DNA of 64,000 nt from Hawksworthiomyces lignivorus (lineage: Eukaryota > Ascomycota > Sordariomycetes > Ophiostomatales > Ophiostomataceae). Made by a program: the position numbers and the translations under genes. Where the stretch lies: assembly GCA_002917075.1 (NCBI GenBank), contig NTMA01000051.1, positions 124,001 to 188,000 of the forward strand, written 5' to 3'. Position 1 is the stretch's first letter. The number at the start of each line of letters is the position of its first letter. The notes beneath the pieces are model-generated. The model saw only the letters and a list, made by a program, of their open reading frames with translations, did not search any database and was not told the DNA's origin. This document shows positions 56,234 through 64,000 of this stretch, piece by piece.

Positions 56234-57404
56234 ATGGCCGGTTCTGTGGAAACCGTGCAGCAAATCCTCGCCTCAGAAGAGGAAATCCAAAATGGCCAAT
56301 ATTCTCCTCAGACTCTCATCAAAATTCTGGGCGCAATGAATCACGATGGTGTGGTCGTTCTTAAGAATGTCATTCCTATCGATGTCATTGAAAGACTTAA
56401 TAAAAAAATGTGCGAAGAAGCAGACAAGAAAATTACCGATCCGTCCCAGGTATATAATCACGGAGTTAAGTGTGAGTGGTCTTACGAGCAGGCAAAGAGA
56501 CTGGATTGGTTATATGCGGCTGACACTGGTTTAATATTGACCTTAGCCAATATATTGCAAAGACCACCGACCGCCGATGCCAACTACCTCAGCAAAGACG
56601 TCTACTTCAATCCATTTCTTTTGCAGCTAGCAAATGCGTAAGTATGACCACCTTCATTTCAGTCAGCAGTATTTTCATCCTACTTTTAGCACATTGTTAA
56701 TAGCTGGTGGTGTATTATAGATATTTAGGTCCTAGGCCAGTGTGGAACTGGCTGACCTCTAACATAGCCCTTGCAAACACAGGAGGAATGCGCCAGCCAG
56801 TCCATAAAGACTGCAGCTTTGAGCATCCTCTGATGCCGTACATATTCATTGCGAACATTCCCCTCGTTGACTTCAGCGTTGCCAATGGCGCTACTGAGTT
56901 TTGGCTCGGTTCGCATGCTTTTACGACTGCTCGTGACCAGATGACTGCCACTGAAAGCAATATTTTGGAATCGTATCACGCCCGCATCGGAGAACCTCTT
57001 CCTGTTATAACAGAAGAGGCCAAAAAGAAACGGATGGAAATCCGTCCACCGTGCCAGCCTACTTGCTGCAGAGGAGATATAATGGTCAGAGATATCCGGA
57101 CATGGCATGCAGGCATGCCAAACTCAAGTGACGCCCACCGAATTATGCTTGCTCTTGGATATCAAGTAGGTCATTCATCAGTGGCCAATTTAACGATTAT
57201 TAGTAATACTAACATACTGTAATACAGAGTCCATACTATCCAAATTATAGCTTGATGTTACACCTCCCCTATTCGCAGAGAGAGTTTTTCTTGCGTAACG
57301 GCTTCGGCAAAGTCGAGGTTCGGGCTCAGTGGTACAGTGATGAAGACCTCGAAAAGACTGCAGCTGATGAACAATTTGATACTCGGCCGGAATATTTGAA
57401 GTAG
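56234..57404 (+). CDS. PhyH-family Fe(II)/2-oxoglutarate dioxygenase
   Basis: Three exons, 56234-56637, 56721-57165 and 57228-57404 (introns 83 and 62 bp), give 341 residues starting MAGSVETVQQIL. The phytanoyl-CoA dioxygenase fold begins with GVVVLKNVIPIDVIERLNKK. The iron ligands are His163 and Asp165 (RQPVHKDCSFEHP) and His264 (DIRTWHAGMPN). Arg275 (DAHRIMLALGYQ) is placed to hold 2-oxoglutarate. The NGATEFWLGSHAFTTARDQM motif is typical of fungal members, several of which act in secondary metabolism. No biosynthetic neighbours are found, so it is an orphan hydroxylase in a decayed region, yet all frames and catalytic residues are intact. Confidence 0.9.
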
Positions 57405-58639
57405 ACAAGGATGATTATATTTGACGTTAGTAGGTACGGAGAAGTTGGACACGAAAAATTACACGGTTTCATTAGAAACTTGAGATTCAGATAATAAATT
57501 AAACTGAAAAAGGTTTTTGTTCTAGTTCTATTTTTGATTTATTTTACAAAAAGGTATGTTTATAAATTTGTATTGGAAACTCATTCGCTGAAATTTGAGA
57601 GAAATGAGAATGCTATTTATGGCAAAGTTCGCATCTACCTCCGTCTTGCTAGTTCATGGTCATCAGGCTCATGGCGAGTGTATCATATAAGAGAGTGCGT
57701 AGTAATGGCCGTGGTGTATGGTTTGTGGTATAAGCCGTTACGTAATTAGTTTTTTTCGCATTCTTGGAAAGCAAATTGAACTTTTTCATAACCCAATAGA
57801 AGGTGGAACAGGTTATAGTGATCTGAGTATGATGACACATTTGCAAGAGTTTAAATATAGCTTTTTCTATGATATAATACCTCCAAATAAAATCCATGAG
57901 CACATAATTGTCAGGATACAAACTAAAATCTAGACAATAAAAGCGTGAGACAAAATTTCATGCAATTAAGAACCTGTTGTTATGAGATCGATATCTGAGG
58001 AGAAGTAGTTGAGATCGTCCATGCAAACACACGTATGTTCTTCAGCTTCTGGTTGGTAAATAAGTTATTAACAATTACGGACGAAAATGGTCCTCTCCAC
58101 AAACAGTCCTACAAATACAGATGTTCTACGAGGCGAGGCGTCAACATAAACAGGGTTGGTGTTAATGTTCTAGTCCTGGGCATTAACCCATGGCACCCTC
58201 ATTGATTTGAAAAAGATCAACTGAAGATATAAAATATCAGCAGGCTCAGGACTCTGGACAGCCAACAATGATTTTTTGGGAGGCAGTAGCCTCTGAGATT
58301 CATCATCCAGTTGCATTACTAACAGATGTATTTTATATCTAGACGGGAATGGTCACGGCAAACCTCCCTAGCAGTTCTAAAAAAAGAAGATGGCAACTTA
58401 ATGGTGATCAATTTAATTAGTCTGTTTTCAAACAACATATTAAGAAGAGCACTGGTAGAAGTAGAACTAATGCAATTTTAATATTTGTGCAATAGTATAT
58501 GTGAGACAACTAGAGTTCCTTTACACTATTGCAAAACAAGATGTTCATACTAGTTTACAACGATGTATAAGAGAAATGCTTCCTCAAGTTGTCTTAGACG
58601 CAACTTTAAGTGTTACGAACTCCGAATAAATGGCCTCCT
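57405..58639. other. Intergenic region
   Basis: About 1.2 kb, AT-rich. I see no gene, repeat or RNA in it. Confidence 0.4.
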
Positions 58640-59360
58640 GTATCTCCTATACTAGTCTTACGTACACATTTTTGTCAAGTTCTTCGTCAACGGTACCAAA
58701 AATGAACTACATGTTCCCGGGCCAGACTGATGAAGCATATTCAAAATCGATTTTGCTCTCCAGGTAACATGCAAACGTGACGTGCTTGGCTCCCCAATCT
58801 TTGAGCAGCAAAAGTCAAAGAAAATTAAAATATGCAAAATTTTCAAAGAGAGTCTGCAACGTTGCAATTTCTTGACTTGGATAGATTGAATACAACATCA
58901 AAGGCGCACTAGGACCTATTTTAGTATTGAGATCGCAGCATCTGCTGTTCTACCTGTAGCAACTAAAGAGTCACGAATATATGCTGTCGAATATCCGGGC
59001 TCTTTTTCGGTAGTCTATTGTGGGATTCAATAGGCTGTAAGATCTCACGTCCTCGAAAAGGCCAAGGTGATATATAACCATATCACTATTCTCTAGTAGA
59101 GAATTGACGGATGCTCCAATCAAGCCAAGTTTAGACCTTAGAATTATAACTATAGCAACCCTTTCGCCTGGACTTGCCTTCGGGGCCATAGGGTCCTTTG
59201 CCAACAGGGAGGTGAGTTTGGTAATGACAGCATGCAAAGCAGCGGGGTTGAGTGATCTGTCTCGAAGCTCTGCTAGGGCACTTAAGGACGCTGGATTGCT
59301 AACCAATGCAGGACTTGAAACCATAACGGCGTATTGTTGTTCAAACTGAGAATTCTGCAA
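58640..59360 (-). pseudogene. Broken uracil phosphoribosyltransferase-like gene
   Basis: Minus-strand pieces match the UPRTase family in order. AVITKLTSLLAKDP, VAIVIILRSKLGLIGASVNS and MVIYHLGLFEDV lie in one frame (59360-58971). Then, one base out of frame, comes YIRDSLVATGRTADAAISIL, which matches the PRPP-binding loop (family DPLxATGxTA), followed by a TAG at about 58913. Further on, in yet another frame, is FIFGTVDEELDKNVYVRL near 58645-58700, matching the family's C-terminal AVDxELxxxGYI region. At least one frameshift and one stop break it. The PRPP-loop ASP-Pro is Asp-Ser here. It is a decayed copy, not a working pyrimidine-salvage gene. Confidence 0.65.
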
Positions 59361-61158
59361 CGTGATAAAAGTAAGGAAAAAATAGGGTACTGCAATTATT
59401 GTAGGATATATTCACTATGGAGGAACGCTTCTTGATACTACATCTTAGTACTTATTGGCTCTACCAGTATATGAGAACAATGCACGATTCGGCGTTATAC
59501 ACAATGCCGCTCTGTGACTCGTATGGTTTTGCGCACTATCGGTTTGCCTAATTATCAATTAATAGTACCTTTTTAGCCTTGATAAACCAAATAGCTGATA
59601 AAGGCACTTCTATTACTAACAGATAGTAGTAAACGATATGAAAACTGTGAGCTGATAACACTACTACTGGGTCTCGTTAGTCTGGGCATGGAGAAAATAA
59701 ACATACTAAAAACCACAAGTATGACTGTGTAATAAGCTTTGTGTATTATTTAGTATAGGAATACGAGAGGCCCCCGAAGATAAATCAGAGGTCCTAGGGT
59801 AAACCCTAATTCTAACCATGAAGAATCTGCGAAGCATTGTTGTGAACAGTTTTGCAGCCGACGATATCGAGATACCACCGAACTAGCTTTGCGGCGTTTC
59901 CTATTTTCTAAGCTTCCAAGCTGTCTGTGACTGAACTAGTCAAGTTTTTTGGCTTGTCCGAGGGGGGTCACTTAACAGCTTTGACTATGACTCGTAGCAT
60001 ATGTTAGCCGCGACTAGCTTTGTGTCTCGTAGAGTTGATGTAAGAATTATTACCTGGGTTGTGGCTTAATTGCATGGGCTAGTACGCTGGTTTTACGCAT
60101 GGTGAGATTTTGGGTGTGATAAATTTTGGCAAAATTGCATCACATAAACAATGGCAGCAATTCAATCCTGGTGGTGTAGATCGAATTAGTTCGATTTTGA
60201 AGCAATAGGCTTCATAATAAAGCGGTAAGACAGAGCTTACTAGATAGAGAAATGACCATTTTTAGTACTTATAGACGCCGATGCTAGCGACACCTAGAAG
60301 GTTCAAGAGCCAAGGGCAGATGTGGAGTAGCTGCAGTGAAGGCATAGCGGCAATCTTTCTATATGTGTATATCTAAAACTTTTGTCACTGTCAAGAATAA
60401 AGATCCGTTAGATTATTGTAGGACCATGAGAGTGCTACCATAGCTCAGCTATTGTTGTCTTCAACAATAATTTTCGTACCCATAGCGGCATAGCTATCGT
60501 TTCATTCACATCATAGCCTTATTAAGCTCGACGAGGCAGTTTTCAATCGATACTCCTAAATCACAGGCGACAACTGTTTTGTTGATGTCTCTTTTTGTGT
60601 TAGGTTAATGAAATCGTGTTGAAGAGCATTTGCTGAAACTTGTCAATATCTTCAATCAACAGACAGGCTCAAAAATGCGGTTGGCGGGGTGTTCATAGAC
60701 ATTCCTAATTTCTTCAGTTGGTCATATATTCAAGCGTACATTGCATGGACTTAAGTATCGGAACATTGGCCTCTTTGTGAATCTCAGCGTCTTAAAGACG
60801 AGAGCTTCTAGTTTGAGCTTATGGGTTCAGGACAGGGGATGCCCATATTCTTTGCAATATGTGAGATGAGTGTAGAGTGGCAAACCATGACCACAGCTCT
60901 TCTAGGTGAGTTAACTGTTGGGGGCAAAACCCCTCTTCCTTTTGTTTCGCAGGTCAACGGACGGATGTCGCATTCTAACGTAGCAGCATAATAAATAAAA
61001 TTGATCACCGTTTCTTTAACATTAAACGCTCATTGCTATCACATCCGCTGGCTTTCTTTTTGCATAATAATTTACACGATCAATTAGCCCAAAGGTTTAT
61101 GACCCAAGGGTTCGCGTTAATGCTGAGCTGACTAGTGAATACTTGTACAAACATTGTC
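59361..61158. other. Gene-poor AT-rich region
   Basis: About 1.8 kb. A minus-strand frame at 60808-61008 (with RRAVVMVCHSTLISHIAKNM) looks protein-like but has no recognised family and no clean start, so it may be a gene fragment. Nothing else is seen. Confidence 0.35.
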
Positions 61159-61244
61159 TGTTGAGTGATGCCACTAGGCTACTGTACCAGTACAAAAAGG
61201 ATCAATCCCCTTGGACACATGTAATAGTACCTTATAACTTAACA
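61159..61244 (-). mobile_element. 86-bp TG..CA element with 5-bp target duplication, copy 2
   Basis: The inverted counterpart of 28472-28557, of identical length. It begins TGTTGAGTGAT and ends ATAACTTAACA on the plus strand and is flanked on both sides by TTGTC. Eight differences from copy 1 by eye, mostly transitions. It lies 59 bp from a solo LTR with similar ends. Confidence 0.8.
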
Positions 61245-61303
61245 TTGTCCAGCTATGCTTAATCAATATCGTCACATGACCTGTCTCATGTCTGACATCA
61301 TGG

Positions 61304-61456
61304 TGTTGAGTTGGACACTGTGTGAATTACACTAATTTACTGTATATATAACACTGTGACTACCCCTTACGAGTACTAAAAGGTTTAGCCACATATTACC
61401 GTAGACACAGTTATCTCTCCTTTTTCAATTAACAATCTGCTCACCTGAACTCAACA
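61304..61456 (+). mobile_element. Solo LTR, 153 bp
   Basis: It starts TGTTGAGTTGG and ends CTGAACTCAACA, i.e. TG..CA with short inverted ends. It is flanked by a perfect 5-bp duplication CATGG (61299-61303 and 61457-61461). A TATA-like GTATATATAAC lies at about 61341. There is no internal region, primer-binding site or second LTR nearby, so it is what recombination between two LTRs leaves. The TGTTGA..TCAACA ends resemble Ty1/copia-type LTRs. Confidence 0.75.
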
Positions 61457-62699
61457 CATGGTGTACGCATAAACACCGCATACTAGTTATAGAATTTACA
61501 CTGACAAACATCTTACCTCCTTTACCACTCACTAAGCCTAACCTACAACGTACAAAAATTGAAATCGATATGTACAGTATAGTCAGTCCGCAGTGATAGG
61601 TCAGATAAGGAGAATTGCTAGATACACCCCTGCATGTATGGAGGAGATAGTGGAGATAGAGAGATAGTGACAAAAGATAGTGATTGATCAAAATGGGTTG
61701 GACGATGCAGTATGTATTTTGTCGTATTCTCGCCCCGCATACTCTGTATCTGTGAGTCAGATCTACATACTTCATCAGACGCAGAGATCATAGGCCGCAT
61801 GAAAATTAACGGCCTTATCACACGAAACTCCATAACGCACGATATGGGGCCTTAACAGCGACGTTGTTCGCCTTGTAAGACGTAGCTACGATCAAGCAAG
61901 TCTAAGAGCCGGTCGACAGTTTTATGTGGAGGATGCGAAGCTACGACTGTAGAAGAGCTCTCATCGTATAAACAGCAGCAACTAACTCAGCCGCCCTACC
62001 GATAAAGCAGAGATGAACAATATATATTTCATAGAATCACTGGGGGCGGTCCCTCACCGACTAGGCAACTTTGTAGAGACAAAATGGTAATTAGTAATAC
62101 CATTGTCCACGAAACGGAAGGCTAAAACTGCTGTAAGGCAGCCAACAGAGCCAACAACGAAATATTCAAGTGCATCGTTATTGGCGACTTTGAGGAGTAT
62201 TACTATTAGAGATGGGCAAAATACAGAAGCCCCAAGAACCGCAGTTGACGACGCAGATGCTCAAGAGCGGGGCCCGATACTAGCTTCCTATAATAGCAAA
62301 TTGCGTCGAAAAGAAATGCCATAGGAGCATATATTGGAAACAACAATGCCTACGACGCGCTTACCATTGCCTCTGGTGATCTCTTTGTCGATTTCAGACC
62401 AAGTGTCTAAATTATAGAGACCACTTTCTACCCTCCACAGCAACCCACTTAGTCCAGTTAAAGCCTCGCGCAAAGTATCCTTACATAAGTGATTATCCTT
62501 ACTAGCCTACGAAAGGCTGAAAGGTTCTGGGAATTCTAGCCACATTCCAGACATCCTTTATCAATTACTCGCCTCAAAGCTCCTAATAGATGGCACAAGA
62601 TAATATATTGACTGACGGATAAGGCTTCTAGCTTGTCAAAAAGCAGGAATATACCTCACTTCCCGAACAACAGTAGTGACGAAATATCGTGACGCATTA
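61457..62699. other. Gene-poor region before the ALDH-like pseudogene
   Basis: About 1.2 kb. Open frames at 61425-61833 (minus) and 62103-62324 (plus) have no family signature. I see no gene. Confidence 0.4.
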
Positions 62700-64000
62700 G
62701 CACCACGACTGAGAGCGAATTCCAGAGTTACAACCCAGCAACCACTGAGCACCTGCAGACATTCGCAGTGCTTATGTCGAAGTTAAGGCTGCCCTAGGCA
62801 AAGCACACGATACGTATAACAATGTCTGGCGTCATACTCCTGTCACAGAGCGGGGCCGACTCATGGTCAAAGTTGGGGCTCTCATGCGAGAGCGGACTGA
62901 AGAATTGGTGCAGTGTGCCGCTTAAGAGCTCGGAAAGTTGATCTTTGAACTGAGGCTTGAAGTCGGGTGGTGTGTGGATATGTTCGAGTATTTTGCTGCC
63001 CAATGCGGAACGTCTCTTGCAGCCGGAGATTGTTAATTCCAATCCTGGATGTGCAATCTGGACAGAGCCTGTTGGTGTGATACTAGCCATTGAGCCTTGG
63101 AACTTCCCCTATCTTCAGTTGGCACGTGTGGCGGCACCACAACTCATGGCTGGGAATGTCTTGATTGCAAAACCCGCCCCCACCGTCCCGCAATCCGCAC
63201 TAAAATTTACGCAGCTCTTTCTCGACGCTAGAGTGCCTGAAGGCGTCTATACGAACGTGTTCGCCAGCGTCACACAGATAGGCAGCCTCATAGACGACTT
63301 CCGGGTGCACGGTATCACCTTCACAGGCAGTGAGCGAGGAGGCGCCGCTGTTGCCGAGCGTGCCGGATGGAACTTGAAAAAGGATGTACTTGAGCTAGGC
63401 GGCTCAGATCCATTCATCACTCTTCCTGATGCCCCCCTTGACAGCGCGGTAGCCATGGCAGTACGCGGGAGACTCTTCAATACTGGTCAAGGCTGCGCGG
63501 CCGTTAAACGAATTATTGTCGTCGGGAAGGAGCGAGGTCGCCAGGTTACGGAGGCGGTGGTGAACGCATTTTCTACTTTATATGCGGGCAACCCTGTTGA
63601 CCCATCGACTACTTTAAGCCCGATATTTTCTGAGAGGGGTCTCTATGGCTTGCTCGCGCAAATCGAGGCTGCTAAAGCTGCTGGTGCCACTGTCGCCGTC
63701 GGTGGAGGCAGAGTGGACCGGCCTGGATGGCACCTCGAGCCCACCGTCCTCACCGATATAAGCCCTCAAAATCCTATCTTTCACGAAGAGACATTTGGTC
63801 CAATAGCGAGTATATATGTGGTTAACAGCGAGGCTGAAGCAGTTCAGCTGGCCAATGCGACACGGTTTGGACTCAGTGCGTGTGTCATTACCCCCAGCAT
63901 TTCTCATGCGAAAGAGATTACATCGAATTTGGAGGTAGGGTGGTGTTCATCAATGGTATAGCGTTCTCTGGACCCGACATTCCGTTTGGTGGCGTAAAGA
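62700..64000 (+). pseudogene. Broken aldehyde dehydrogenase gene, cut by the window end
   Basis: Plus-strand ALDH-superfamily sequence in several frames. SYNPATTEHLQT is at about 62725. Shifted from it is VEVKAALGKAHDTYNNVWRH with LMVKVGALMRERTEELV, then TAA at 62923-62925 before ELGKLIFEL. After a one-base shift near 63001 comes the long intact part with AIEPWNFPYLQLARVAAPQL, ITFTGSERGG, catalytic Glu in DVLELGGSDPF and catalytic Cys in FNTGQGCAAVKR, and HEETFGPIASIYVV. A base missing near 63940 shifts the frame again to VFINGIAFSGPDIPFGGVK. At least three frameshifts and one stop; the N-terminus is also missing. It looks like a succinate-semialdehyde-dehydrogenase-type ALDH. The 3' end lies outside the window. 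Confidence 0.8.

Noticed and set aside
59790..59817. CCTAGGGTAAACCCTAA resembling telomere repeats
   Set aside because: Only single, imperfect units; no tandem array, so chance is likely.

Overview
The window is nuclear DNA of a filamentous ascomycete (Pezizomycotina). The evidence is many short introns (about 52-214 bp, GT..AG, with fungal CTAAC/CTGAC branch sites), six Zn2Cys6 regulators (one broken), a class II hydrophobin, a fungal membrane-anchored GH5 exo-glucanase and an NmrA-type SDR. The S24 ribosomal protein looks Eurotiomycete-like by eye, but I do not assign a class.

Layout. (1) 0.3-6.8 kb is a housekeeping block: ribosomal protein eS24, a small secreted/GPI-type protein, a coilin-like acidic nuclear protein and GTP cyclohydrolase II. 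(2) 7.4-19.7 kb looks like a catabolic gene cluster: two Zn2Cys6 regulators, an NmrA-type reductase, an alpha/beta hydrolase, an SMP-30-type lactonase, a DAL5-type MFS permease, a soluble NMT1/SsuA-like substrate-binding-fold protein and a PuuE-type (allantoinase/cyclic-imide-hydrolase) deacetylase. A peroxiredoxin and a third regulator follow at 20.7-24.1 kb. Four GATA sites and several inverted repeats lie in its divergent promoters. I infer use of a small nitrogen-containing cyclic compound; the substrate is unknown. (3) 24.3-26.2 kb is the exo-1,3-beta-glucanase. (4) 26.2-31.6 kb is gene-poor and decayed: an 86-bp mobile-element relic with target-site duplication, a tRNA-like dispersed repeat, a broken protein-kinase-like gene and an unrecognised broken gene. 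(5) 32-38 kb holds an FAD monooxygenase, an SDR and a Zn2Cys6 regulator with one zinc ligand lost and an in-frame stop. (6) 38.2-48.9 kb is a compact glycerol-utilisation cluster: mitochondrial glycerol-3-phosphate dehydrogenase, aquaglyceroporin, glycerol kinase and a Zn2Cys6 regulator, with a second SDR beyond. (7) 50.5-64 kb is AT-rich and gene-poor: a class II hydrophobin and a PhyH-family dioxygenase are intact, while uracil phosphoribosyltransferase-like and aldehyde-dehydrogenase-like genes are broken. A second 86-bp element and a 153-bp solo LTR also lie here.

Working together: uptake (aquaglyceroporin), phosphorylation (GUT1) and oxidation (GUT2) form a complete route from glycerol to dihydroxyacetone phosphate next to a likely regulator. 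The 7-20 kb cluster similarly combines transport, ring or lactone hydrolysis, reduction and regulation. Exon boundaries were placed by eye from splice motifs and reading-frame continuity and were not tested against transcripts.
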